Positions 12,701 to 23,700 of a DNA stretch of 64,000 nt are shown here, one piece after another (position 1 is the stretch's first letter; every line of letters starts with the position of its first letter). Both the position numbers and the translations under genes were made by a program. Location: the NCBI GenBank assembly GCA_964007475.1, contig OZ023273.1, positions 107,506,485 through 107,570,484 on the forward strand. The letters run 5' to 3'. The notes under the pieces are model-generated. The model was not told the DNA's origin. It saw nothing but the letters and a program-made list of their open reading frames with translations, and did no database searches. Origin of the DNA: Hybos culiciformis (lineage: Eukaryota > Arthropoda > Insecta > Diptera > Hybotidae).

Positions 12701-15700
12701 GAAAAAAAATTTCTAAAAAATATGAAAATTGTTAATTTTCCCTAAGTACATTTTAATGTTAAGTACATTAATTTTTAAATAAAAGTTTTAATTCATTAAA
12801 ACGGGAAAAAAAATGTTTAATCATTAAAAAAAAAAAAAAAATACACCAAAACGAGAAAAAGTAAAATTTTGGTAAAGAAAAACTTTGTGAAAAAATGTGC
12901 TAGGAGAGAGAAAATTATTGGATTTTCTTTATGAAAACCAACAAAACCAACAAAAAAATATAATAAAAATAAAAAAAAAAAAAATATGAAAAGTTTGTCA
13001 TATTTTTTAAAATCATATGTAAGTTTTATGTTTGTATGTATGGGTATAAATGCAATAAACATTTTAAATCCTTCTTGGTGGAATAATTTTGATTTTATTG
13101 AACATTTTTATGGTTGCATTAAAATAGTTTTTATATAAATACAATACATAAACAATAATAGATAAACGCTAAATTACTACGCCTAAAAAAAATCTGGAAA
13201 AACAAATGACCGATAGTGTAAATCAAATGTTTCTTCTAAGTCTATATATTAATTGTGAAAATCTTTAAACTTTTGTTGAAATATGTAGAAAATTATTTTC
13301 TTTTTTTTTCTAAACATTCAAATAATAGTTTTCTATTACTTAACTTTTGGTCTTCCATCACAACTAGAATTCATATTCAGGCTATGCTTTTAGTTTTCAA
13401 TTAATTTTAAATAAATATCGATTTTAACTTAAAATATTGCTATTACTCTTAACGAAAATAAATAAAATAATTAGAATTTAATTAACACTAAATTCAATCA
13501 ACATCGTTCATCAAAATTGTTGACTCTAAAAAAAAGTTTACTACATTTCGGCATAAAAAGAACAATAATTATTATTATGTATATAAACTTAGAGAACATT
13601 ATTTTATTTTTTTTGATGAAATTGTGTGAAAAATGTTTCACGTCATAAACATAAACATTTAAATATGTTTTCTCATTTATTTTTATGATAAAAGTTCCCA
13701 TGCGGTCATTTTTCGCTTATTCAGGAATTGCGAAGGATCAGATGTGTATTTGAGATATTTTTTTTGTTACATTAAATAATAATAATTAATCAACTTATTA
13801 AATAAACATTCAAAATGTTAATAAGAAATTTTCACTGTAAATACCTATGTAGGTATATAAAAATGGAGATTATCGTTATTTTTTATTATACAGAACGAAG
13901 TTAAAAAAAATTTATTATTAAAAGTGTATAAAAAAGTATTGGTGAAGGTATTGAACAGAAAAAAATTTAAAACTTCTCTTATGATGTATTCATTATCTTA
14001 TAATACATATGGTACCAGATAAGGCAGATCACAGCAAAACAGCCTTCCAATTTAGTATATTCCCAAAACTTTTATTGGTTTGTTATTATGAAATATTTTT
14101 TTTGTTAAACAGAATAAAATAAAATAGATATGGTCTATGCAATTTACTGCAAAATTCAAATTATTTCAGTCATATATATCGATGTTCTATATACAGTACA
14201 ACTATACCATTTTCTTTTGCAGGAACGTTTTTGTTAGCTTTTTAAATTCATAGTTTTTACACAATATAAATAAAAGATACAATACGAGAATTCCGAATTG
14301 GAATGAAACAATTTGGCGAAATTTTAACACAGAATTTCACTTAGTTAGGAAATAATATTTCAATTACAAAATTTGTAATACAGAATTGTGAACACTTCTA
14401 AAATTAAACGTTAACATAGAGTAACGATTATTAGCTATAAGTTCATTTTGTATATTTGCTAGATTCATAGAGATTCATAGAAAAAATATTTAATAAAAAT
14501 GTTTTTGTCTCTAGGGTCAGGGCAAAAAAAAAAGGTTTTCGAATTTATATTATAAAAGGCAAATATTTTATGACATTTACATTATATAAGGAACTATTAT
14601 AAATATTTACATTTCCTTTCCTTTTTCAAAGGATATACAAATACATATAACGCTCAAACGAATTTATTTTTAATCACACAGCTTGATATTTAAAGAAAAT
14701 ATTTCCATTAAGTTTTTTTTTTTTAAAGAAAAATAACAAAAGAAAACTTTGAAATAACTTTCTTTATTTTCAAATAAGGTTTCACGTTTATATAAAAATA
14801 TTTGTGTTAAAATTAAAGAAAAAAGTAATAAGTCAACATAAAGTTAAATTATGTTTGATTTAAATTTAGAATAACGATAATATTCTTTCAAATTTTTTAT
14901 AGTATTAAATCATGTGAATCTATGAAAAAAAAAATTCAAATAATATTTAGGTATCCTGTAGAGAGACTGATGGTTGTAAAAGATTTTTTGGTGCTCACGT
15001 TTTTGAATGAAAAATTTTAATTGCTAATTTTTAACCTCATTACGTTTTTTTGTTTTTGAACTAAACAGCTGGATATTGTGTGGTCTTTAATGCATTTATA
15101 AAAGAAAACAATTGGTTAATCGGTTGCACTTAAAAGGAATATCCTGCTGCCAGTCATAATCAAGATTAAATTTAACCTCTCAATTATATTATGTACAAAG
15201 TACAAAACAATGCACATGAATTTCCCAATAACTAATATTTTCTTATTGCAATAAAAAAGAAAACATCTCTTATTTTGATATTAAACAACAAAGTTTCAAT
15301 TATATTTAAAAATAAAAAGTGCTGCATAAATTCTGAGAAATTTGCATTGAATTAAGTTCAATTGAAAGTAGGAATTAATAAAAAAAATCTAAATAATACA
15401 CGTGAATATAATTTTAGAAGCAATTTTACTTTCAATGTTAAATACTTTCTTATTTTAAGAACACCTGTTTACTTCACATTAGAATCTTCATTAAATGATT
15501 CCATAGTATAACATTGCAAAATTCAATTTTAAATACAATTATTAGGAACAAATTTTGTTTGGACATCTAACTTTTTTGAATTTAAATAAGATCGTTCATT
15601 ACATCAATAATTCTTCATGGCTTTTAGATCCTAAAAATTGGCATATAATTTTCAAAATATCTTTAAAATGGAAAATTATCGATCCAAATATGATTTATGC

Positions 15701-18610
15701 ATAGTGCTGACATTACTTCGGCACTTCCAATATAACAGAAATTATAGTAATTTCAGATTTTTATAGGTCAATCAATTTTTTTTTTCAAAATAAAATAAAA
15801 TTATTCGAAAAAGAGTGAATAATAACGTTCAAAACGGAAAAGTCGCGTCAGATTAAGGAAATTTTGCAAACTTTAATTATTTACTTCTTCCTATAATAAC
15901 TCAAGTATAACATCTAAAAATCACAAGCCTTGCAAAACCACTTTATTTATACCACTTTATTATAGGAGTTGTTGTAGGTCTACGTTCAATCTCTAAGAAC
16001 ACTTATTCACTTAAGTGGAATAAACTATAATCTTGAGAAGAATATTTTAAACTCTTAGTATGATTAATTTTTTTCTAAATAAATTCAGTTTGGTTTTGTT
16101 GATTTAAACAAATTACTTGAAGGAAAAGCAATTTATTTTTTAAATGTTAACTAAAGGATAACATTCATTTCCTATTTGAAAATAAAAATCTTTTATATAA
16201 CGTAAAATATTTGAAATTGAGAAAACAACATTTTGAGTAAATTAAATAATTGAATTTCGATTAATCAAGCAAAAAATATTATTGTAGAGGGCAAATATAT
16301 AATATAGTTAGTAGTTTTCCTCAAGGATGTTGTGATGAAATTTTTTTTAATTGATAAAGTTTAGATGCACACAAATTCGTCTTTTTTTTTCTTTATTATG
16401 AATAAAAAGTAAAGAGTTTGTTGATATTTTCAGTTTTGAAATTACAGAAAGTCATTAAACATCTTAAATAATCGCGATTCGATTGAAATGTTTTACTTGA
16501 CATTGACAATATCCGATTCAGAAAATATTCTGATTCCCTATTTATTATTTAATCTTTGTTAGATTACAGTATACCAAATGAAAGAATATTAGGAGTGGAA
16601 TTTTTTTAAGTACTAGTAATTTTTTTTTGCCTCTTGTTCAGTACATTTATGTGTAAACCTTATAAAATTGATCTTTGAGAAATCATTGCCATTAAATAAG
16701 GTTTACAAAATTTTTTTCCTGGAAATAATTCAACATTATTGTTCAAATTTTAAAACCGGTGGGAATATACTTTCAAAAACTTTTAAAAAACTTTTTCCAA
16801 ATAAAGAAAATAAGGTTTTATTAAATTAAATTTGAGTTAGTCGTAATCGTATAATGAAGAAAATATGTACATATAAATTTAAAAACTAAACATTTATATA
16901 AATTCTATTTGAAGACCTTGTTTAATTTTAATTTAAAATTTTCAAGCTTAAAATTGGATACCTAGATAAAAACAAAAAAACTCAAGATCTACATATTTTT
17001 TCATATTTTTTTTGGTCAAACTTTCATTTCATTTTTATATAGTTATAGTTATAAAATATTTTCTTTAAATAATTGAAAATTAAATTTGAAGGACAAAAAA
17101 AAATTAATAAAATAACTATTGATATACATTTTTTTTTATATTATTTAATTATTTCCGAAAGTAATTACATAAAATATAAGATTCAAACATATAATAAGTT
17201 TTTTATGAATCTCATCGATCCGGTAAGAACATTGGAATAAATAAAATTAAAATTTACGGAAATACATATACGTATTTGCTTAAATCCTTAAGATTTAAAT
17301 TACAGCCATGAGTTTGTACTGAATTTAAATTTTTCTTTAGAAATTTTCGCTTTAAGTCTACTTATGAAAAAAAAAATTACTTGTATCAACTATAGGTAAG
17401 GTTTCAATTTCCAATAAAGAAAAGTAAAAGATAAAAGTTATGTTGTATTTGTATATATACAATCTTAATGGAGTTTATAATGTTTTTTTTTTTAAATTAA
17501 TGTTTCAACGGTAAAAGTAGTTTTTCTTGACCGAACTAAACAAATGGAAGACAAGTTTTCCTTGGAGGAATAATAATTTCTTTTTATTTTTAAAAATGTA
17601 GTTATATTGACATATTGATATATCACATATGTTCCCTATTTTTTTAAAATTTTTAACAAGTAAAATAATTAAAATAATTTCTTTGTTTAGTATCAAAAAC
17701 GTGAAAAAAAAGAAGGAAAATATCTAGTCAACTTTTTTGAAGTATTATCTACATACATTTTAAAGCTTTAAGGTACAATTATAAATATCCAAACCGTATG
17801 TATCTAAAATAACCGAAAGAAACAAATATAATAATTAGGTAATTTTGTTAAGATTTACGTTATTTAAAATTTTATCGTTAAAATACCGAGAATTTTATTT
17901 CGATAATGCGTTTGTTTAACCTCTTCAACAAAAATATTTCAATAAAATATGATATCACAGTTCAACGAAATCATAAAGTTTTATTGGAAGTAGCGAACTA
18001 GGTTTGCTAAAAAAAATGTCCATTCAATATTTAATTTACGAATTCCACCCTTGAAAAATAAAGTTTTCGGGCTGGTCTATACATCAGTCAATTATGTATA
18101 CAAAGGTTAACAATACGAATAGTGTGTGGTGTTTTCTTTAATAATAAAAGATAAATATTGAAAAATTGTAAACTTTATAAAAGAAAAATATTTTATATAA
18201 CTAACATACAAAATTTGGGAAAAGCAAAATAACATATTTTTTTTTTGACCATAATTTTCCGAGCATCATGTTTTATGTTAAACAAAAAAAACATTAGATG
18301 TTTACATTTTTTTTTTATGTTTATGAGTAATTTACTTAATGCAAAATTGACGTAGGTTCATTATTTTTTTTTTTGTAACTTAGTTGAAAATTGAATTATT
18401 AATGATAGCTTGATATAGCTATCAATCAGTTGTTATATTTATTATACATATAAGATATAACAATGTCTGTTATGGAATACTGAATGATACGGTTTGGAAA
18501 TAAGAAGGACTGGATCAAAAATATAATTTAAGTTTAATTTTCTGGGAAAGGTTAATTTTTGTTAAATTTTGAACGAGACAAAAAGTTTGCTTTTAAAAAT
18601 TATAGTAATA
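9749..18610. other. About 8.9 kb of AT-rich DNA without recognisable genes
   Basis: Homopolymers, short A/T repeats and small random open frames rich in F, I, K, N and Y. One GC-richer patch occurs at about 10985-11070. No splice-supported coding exon was recognised. Confidence 0.6.
10985..11072. repeat. Small GC-richer patch with short direct and inverted repeats
   Basis: Contains the related words ATTATGGAAGACGC and ATTACGGAAGGCGC about 70 bp apart, and the short palindrome AGAGTCGCCGACGACTCT between them. It is probably a remnant of a dispersed repeat. Confidence 0.3.
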
Positions 18611-19208
18611 ACTAGCTGTACCCGCACACACGTTTTAAGTGAAATTTTTGTTGTCAGATTGATGAACAATTATAAGAGCTAGTTATTTTATAAATTTGGG
18701 AAAATATCTAAGAATTAATATTTATCATTTCTACTTATTCAACACTTAAATTGTATGAAATCGAATGATATCCTTCCCTTAAACAGGTTTCCAAACCAAA
18801 CCAAATTTGTGTTTTTATCCATTTCCTCTTTTTATGAATCCAATTTGAATGAAATTTGAAGAACTTTGGCAGTCCTCCCCGGGAGGGGTTTCTGGGTAGG
18901 GTGCCATTCAAATTTTAAAATAGCCTAAAATGACTCCGAGACAAAGAGACGGTGTCAATTTCGAAACGATCGGTTGAGTGGTTTAGTTTTTAATATTTTG
19001 TAGTTATTAGTAATAAAGAAATTGATTTCTATATACATTCGAAGAGGCCCCCTAAAAAGAGGGAGCCAAATTTTTTGTTACTAAATTCGTGTGTTTAATC
19101 ATTATTATGTACCAAATTTAAATGAAATCGGACAAACTTTTGAAGTCCTCCCCTAGGAGGTCAATAAATTTTTTGTTAAGAAATTTGTGTGTAATCAGTT
19201 CTTCCCAA

Positions 19209-22200
19209 TTTTTTTTTTTTTTTTTTTTTTTTTTATTAAAGTTACCAAATCACTAGGTGGGATACCTTTTATACTTAAAGAAGTATGGATTTGGTAATGG
19301 GGATAGGAAATTTAGAAGGGATTAAAAAGTGGGACAGTTAGTAGATAATCATGTACACTCTTCTTAAAGCGGCGCAAGTCGTAAGTCAAACGTCCGTCAG
19401 CTGACGGGAACAATTTTGATGGGAGAGCATTCCACATTCTCGAGGTGCGAATTGAAAACGAATCTCCGAAGCTCGTTCTATCACATCTGGGAATTTTTAC
19501 GAAATATGGGTGTGACGTTGAAGCAGTACGTGTTTGGCGTGCAAATAGTTGAAGTTGAGGAAGTAGGGCCTTTACTTCCAGGGAACACGTATCCATTCCA
19601 ACAAGGTATTTATAAAAAATGGAAAGAGAACCTACATTACGACGGTGGTTAAGTGATGTTAATGAGCTGGTGGTTTGGTGATTGTTTATCAATCTAATAG
19701 CCCTTCTCTGAACTTTGTCCAGGTATTCAAGATGGGTTTTGGGAGCACCAGCCCATATATGCGAATTATATTCTAATTTCGGTCGTATGTAGGATTTGTA
19801 AATGTTTAAGAGATCAGAGGGGGAAAAGTATTGTTTACATCTTTTTAAAAAACCTAGACATTTAGCTGCGTTTTTAGCCGTTTCGAAAATATGAATTTTC
19901 CAGCTTAAATCGCTAGTTATTTTCGAACCTAAAATGTCAAGGCTTCCAGATTTGGCAATACTTTCTCCTTGAAAAGTAAATTGGGGATCGAAAGTTGACA
20001 GCTTTCTAGAAATTAGGCAGCATTGAGTTTTGGATGCGTTGAACTCAACTCTGTTGAGAAGACCCCATTGTGAAATTTTGGAAAGGTCGTGATTTATGCT
20101 ACTTTGCAAAAAATTTCGTTTAGTAGTAACAGCATTCGAAGATGCTGATTTCCTATTAATAAAATCGTAGCATGCTACCAAGTTACTGTCATCGGCGAAG
20201 CTGTGGATGGGGTTGAGAGTAGATCGCAGCAGATCATTAATGAAAATTAAAAAGAGGGTTGGGGAGAGAACACACCCTTGGGGTACACCGGAGTTGATAT
20301 TAAAAATATGTGACTGGTACCCATCCACAACAGCACGAATAGAACGGCCAGACAAAAAGTTGCTGATCCAATTGACAAAGGCTGATCCTAGACCCATTGA
20401 TTTAACTTTAGAAATCAAAGCCGGGTGCCAGACTCGATCAAAAGCCTTAGCTATATCCAAAGCAACAACACAAGCCTCACCGGAGTTGTGAAGACTGGTG
20501 TTGAGCTTGTCGGATAAATATGTCATCAGATCACCAGTCGATCTATTCGTACGAAAACCATATTGCTGGTCACTTAGCAATTTGTTGTCTTCTAGGTATT
20601 TTTTAACTTTAATGTTAATAAGGGATTCCATTACTTTGGAAAGAATAGAAGTAAGGGCAATAGGCCTGTAGTTAGAGGGATCGCATTTATCGCCTTTTTT
20701 TGGAATAGGCTGAACATGCACAACTTTCCACTTGGTGGGGTAAATGCCAAGTGAGTACGAAAGGTAGAAAAGGTTGCGCAGCGGTTTAGCTAGAACAGAG
20801 GCAGTATGTTTTAGGACCACAGCCGGAATACCATCAGGGCCAGTTGACTTTTTCACATTCAGATTTTTAAGAGCCTTTAAAACAGCACGTTGCCTAAAGT
20901 AAACTCTTCCAAAAGAAGAGTTTACTTGAGGCAAGACAGGTGGATTTTGAGCTGAAGCTGTGAGTGTTGAGTTTTGGCTAAAAAGTTTCGCAAACAAGTT
21001 AGCCTTCCCAACCGAATCTGATATAATCCGGTCACCATCTACAAGGGGAGGAAAAGATGTAGGCGAGCAAAAGTTCTGTTGTACACTTTTAGCGAAGCTC
21101 CAAAAGCTTCTGCTATTTTTAGGAAGGTTTAATATTTCTTGGCGCTTCCTCTGGGTAAACAAAGCCTTCTGCTGACAACAAATCCTACTGCATCTGTTCC
21201 TGACCTCTCGCCAGTGCTTCAGTGAACTTAAAGAATTGTTTTGTTTATACTCACGAAAAGCTATATCTCTGTCGGCTATGGCCCTTGCACAGGTGTCATT
21301 GAACCACGGATTTTTAGTATTCGTTTTGTTTTGAACTTTTTTATGGGGAATGAAAAGCTTCATCCCTAGCAGAATACTTTCGGTAATGACAGCCGTGCAA
21401 AGGTCAACATCCCTCTCCAAGAAGCAGCGAGACAGATCCATCCGTCCAAGAAAACCAGCGAGTCCATCCCAATCAGCTTGGGAATAGGTCCATACCAGTC
21501 TTCCAGGAGCTTTAGATACACCTGCCCCACAATCAAGAGAGAAGGACGTGCTAACGAGACAATGATCGGAGTTTCCAAGGGGGGAACTAATTGAAGCATT
21601 ATAATTATCTGGATTCGATGTCAGAAACAGATCCAAGAGATGGTGGCCCTGATGGTTTACATCTGGAATGTGGGTGGGTTCAGAAACAATTTGAATCAGA
21701 TTATTGAGACTTGAAAAAAACTCTACATATCTGCCTTCGGGACTGTTGCGATTAGAATAACTGAGCCATGATACGTTGTGTATGTTGAAATCACCGAAGA
21801 CCAAAATTTCAGACTCTGGGTTTTTCGCCAGAATCTGATTTATCTGGTCTGACAGCAAGTCGAACTCAACAACATGATCAGTGCCAGTCAGTTGCGGGCT
21901 CCTGTAAAGGAAGCAAAAATGGATGACGTGATTGTTAGTTCTTATTTTGAACCAAAGAAAATTAAATAAGGGACTTGAAGATTTTAAATCTTTAATAGGG
22001 TAACAAGCAACGTCATTCCTTATATAAACAGCGACTCCTCTGTGGGCAACGTATAAGGAGTGAAGATCATAACCTGGGACTGAAAAACGGTTGGGGTCTC
22101 CGTTGTCCAATACTTGGGTCTCACTTAAAGCTAGGATATTTGGCATATCAGAGGCCAAATGGATTTGGACGGCTTGGAAATTCGCTTCCAAACCTCGGAT

Positions 22201-22440
22201 GTTACAAAAATTTATAGAAAATTGTTTGCTCATCCCTACTCTAAGAAGTGTAAAAATTTTAAGAAAACTAGTTGGTTCCGATAACAAGCTGACGAACTAC
22301 GAACCGTCGGTCAACAGTTTTTAGAGCCTTATTGACCTCCAGTACGACACGACAAACGAGTGAAGAATAGTGTACGGGGATAAGGGATAGGAGATACAGG
22401 AAGATTTGGTAACCGCGTCAAGTTTATTTATTGATTTTAT
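19209..22440 (-). mobile_element. Non-LTR retrotransposon (LINE), probably Jockey/CR1/L2 group, with poly(A) tail
   Basis: The 3' end on the minus strand is a pure A run (T run at about 19209-19234), preceded by TTTAATAAAA and a 3' UTR of only about 75 bp after the stop at 19312. The body is a single intact ORF with endonuclease and reverse transcriptase. No gag-like ORF1 is seen upstream, so the copy is either 5'-truncated or from a single-ORF lineage; the 5' boundary near 22440 is estimated from the change to simple A/T sequence. No target duplication could be fixed. The uninterrupted ORF and long A tail indicate a young insertion. Confidence 0.85.
19312..22287 (-). CDS. LINE ORF2: apurinic-type endonuclease plus reverse transcriptase, 991 aa
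   Basis: Drives target-primed reverse transcription: the endonuclease nicks the target and the reverse transcriptase copies the element RNA from the nick. Endonuclease (about 20-250): SETQ with Glu56, GDFN (165-168), NSDH (239-242). Reverse transcriptase (about 465-760): TGPDGIP (482-488), NYRPIALTS (539-547), LDIAKAFD (610-617, catalytic Asp611), SGVPQG (666-671) and FADD (697-700, Asp699 and Asp700). The C-terminal region has KLEYNSHIWAG, VQRRAIRLI and RTSRMWNALP, typical of the Jockey/CR1/L2/Rex assemblage. There is no RNase H domain and no CCHC knuckle. Translation may really start at Met19, just before the endonuclease. All catalytic residues are present and the frame is unbroken, so it may be active. 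Confidence 0.92.
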   Translation of the reverse strand: MLSEPTSFLKIFTLLRVGMSKQFSINFCNIRGLEANFQAVQIHLASDMPNILALSETQVLDNGDPNRFSVPGYDLHSLYVAHRGVAVYIRNDVACYPIKDLKSSSPLFNFLWFKIRTNNHVIHFCFLYRSPQLTGTDHVVEFDLLSDQINQILAKNPESEILVFGDFNIHNVSWLSYSNRNSPEGRYVEFFSSLNNLIQIVSEPTHIPDVNHQGHHLLDLFLTSNPDNYNASISSPLGNSDHCLVSTSFSLDCGAGVSKAPGRLVWTYSQADWDGLAGFLGRMDLSRCFLERDVDLCTAVITESILLGMKLFIPHKKVQNKTNTKNPWFNDTCARAIADRDIAFREYKQNNSLSSLKHWREVRNRCSRICCQQKALFTQRKRQEILNLPKNSRSFWSFAKSVQQNFCSPTSFPPLVDGDRIISDSVGKANLFAKLFSQNSTLTASAQNPPVLPQVNSSFGRVYFRQRAVLKALKNLNVKKSTGPDGIPAVVLKHTASVLAKPLRNLFYLSYSLGIYPTKWKVVHVQPIPKKGDKCDPSNYRPIALTSILSKVMESLINIKVKKYLEDNKLLSDQQYGFRTNRSTGDLMTYLSDKLNTSLHNSGEACVVALDIAKAFDRVWHPALISKVKSMGLGSAFVNWISNFLSGRSIRAVVDGYQSHIFNINSGVPQGCVLSPTLFLIFINDLLRSTLNPIHSFADDSNLVACYDFINRKSASSNAVTTKRNFLQSSINHDLSKISQWGLLNRVEFNASKTQCCLISRKLSTFDPQFTFQGESIAKSGSLDILGSKITSDLSWKIHIFETAKNAAKCLGFLKRCKQYFSPSDLLNIYKSYIRPKLEYNSHIWAGAPKTHLEYLDKVQRRAIRLINNHQTTSSLTSLNHRRNVGSLSIFYKYLVGMDTCSLEVKALLPQLQLFARQTRTASTSHPYFVKIPRCDRTSFGDSFSIRTSRMWNALPSKLFPSADGRLTYDLRRFKKSVHDYLLTVPLFNPF

Positions 22441-23526
22441 TTTATTTCGAATAAAGTGTGTCGGACACGACTTTGTGTGAACATAAAATTTATTTTATTA
22501 ATATTGTATTAACACTATTATTAATATTATTTTTATTTTATATATTTATATTATTTTTTTTTTTTTCTTTATAAAAAAAAAAAAGGTCAAACACGAAACA
22601 ATTAAAATTTAAGAAAAAAAAAGAAAAATATTATATTTTTTTTTTATTTTATTAATAAAAACAAAACTGTAAAAACAAATAAATTTTTAAAACAATTTAA
22701 AAGACGGTTTAAACGCACACGATCTTCAACAATCAGAACACAACTTTTTGACCATTTCTGTAGGAAATCCAAATGGATCTCCATGGAAATTGTAAATGAA
22801 ATTTTTTAGAAATCCACACATGAAAATGGTCAAAAATGAAAAAATGTACCTAATTAATTAGGATTTTCTGAAGGAAGATTTCTTGGATTCCTTGGTATAT
22901 TGGGTACAATGGTCAAAATGTTCCAAACCTGGTCAATTGGGTTCTTTTTACATACCAAATTTGAATGAAATCGGACGAACTTTTCAAGTCCGGCCCCATG
23001 AGAGGTCCCTGGGTGGGAGGTCGCTGGGTAGGAGGTCAACAAAATTTTTGTTATGAAATTCATGAAATTTGTGTGTAAACGGTTTTTCTTTTTACATACC
23101 AAATTTAAATGGAATCTGACGAAATTTTAAAGTCCGCCCCCAGGAGGGTCTTTGGGTAGGAGGTCCCTGGGTCGGAGGTCAACAACTTTTTTGTTACGGA
23201 ATTTGTGTGTAATCAGGTCTTCTTTTTACATACCAAATTTGAATGAAATCGGACGAACTTTTAAAATCCGCCGCAATTGGAGGTCCCTGGGTAGGAGGCT
23301 CCTGGGTAGGAGGTCAACAAATTTTTTGTTACGAAATTTGTGTGTAATCACTTCCTCTTTTTACGTACCAAATTTGATCGGACGAATTTTTGAAGTCCGT
23401 CCCCGGGAGAGGTCTCTGGGAGGCCAATCAAATTTTAAAATAGCCTATAACGACCCCCGACCTGACACAAAGACATGGTGTAAGTTTGAAAACGATCGGT
23501 TGAGCGGTTTAGGAGCCTATTCGGAA

Positions 23527-23676
23527 TAGACAAACAGACAAACATACAAGCATACAAACAGACAAACAGACAAACAGACAAACAGACAAACAGACAAACA
23601 GACAAACAGACAAACAGACAAACATACAAACATACAAACAGACAAACATACAAACAGACAAACAGACAAACATACA
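23527..23676. repeat. Microsatellite of GACAAACA/TACAAACA units, about 150 bp
   Basis: Tandem 8-bp-type units (ACAAACAGAC and ACAAACATAC variants) form the tail of the composite repeat. They give long spurious Cys/Leu/Val-rich frames on the minus strand. Confidence 0.9.
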
Positions 23677-23700
23677 ACTTCGGTTTTATATATATACATA

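Larger units (their letters stand above)
18611..23700 (+). mobile_element. Composite dispersed repeat with 134-144-bp units and microsatellite tail, split by a LINE
   Basis: The left edge reads CTAGCTGTACCCGCACACACG, and the right edge ends in a (GACAAACA)-type tail and then ACTTCGGTTTTATATATA. Between them, units start with TTTTTACATACCAAATTTGA at about 22945, 23089, 23223 and 23358, with diverged units near 18815 and 19100. Each carries a GC-rich stretch such as GAAGTCCGCCCC with GGGTAGGAGGTC. A module with AACGATCGGTTGAG and GGTTTAG occurs at 18960-18990 and 23480-23515. The LINE at about 19209-22440 interrupts this sequence. The TAGCTGTACCCGC head and tandem-motif tail resemble widely dispersed insect non-LTR-derived repeats, but the exact family is unassigned. 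Confidence 0.6.

Noticed and set aside
23152..23529. 125-codon plus-strand frame with repeated RSLGRR blocks
   Set aside because: It follows the 134-144-bp repeat units rather than a conserved protein; the repetition explains the frame.
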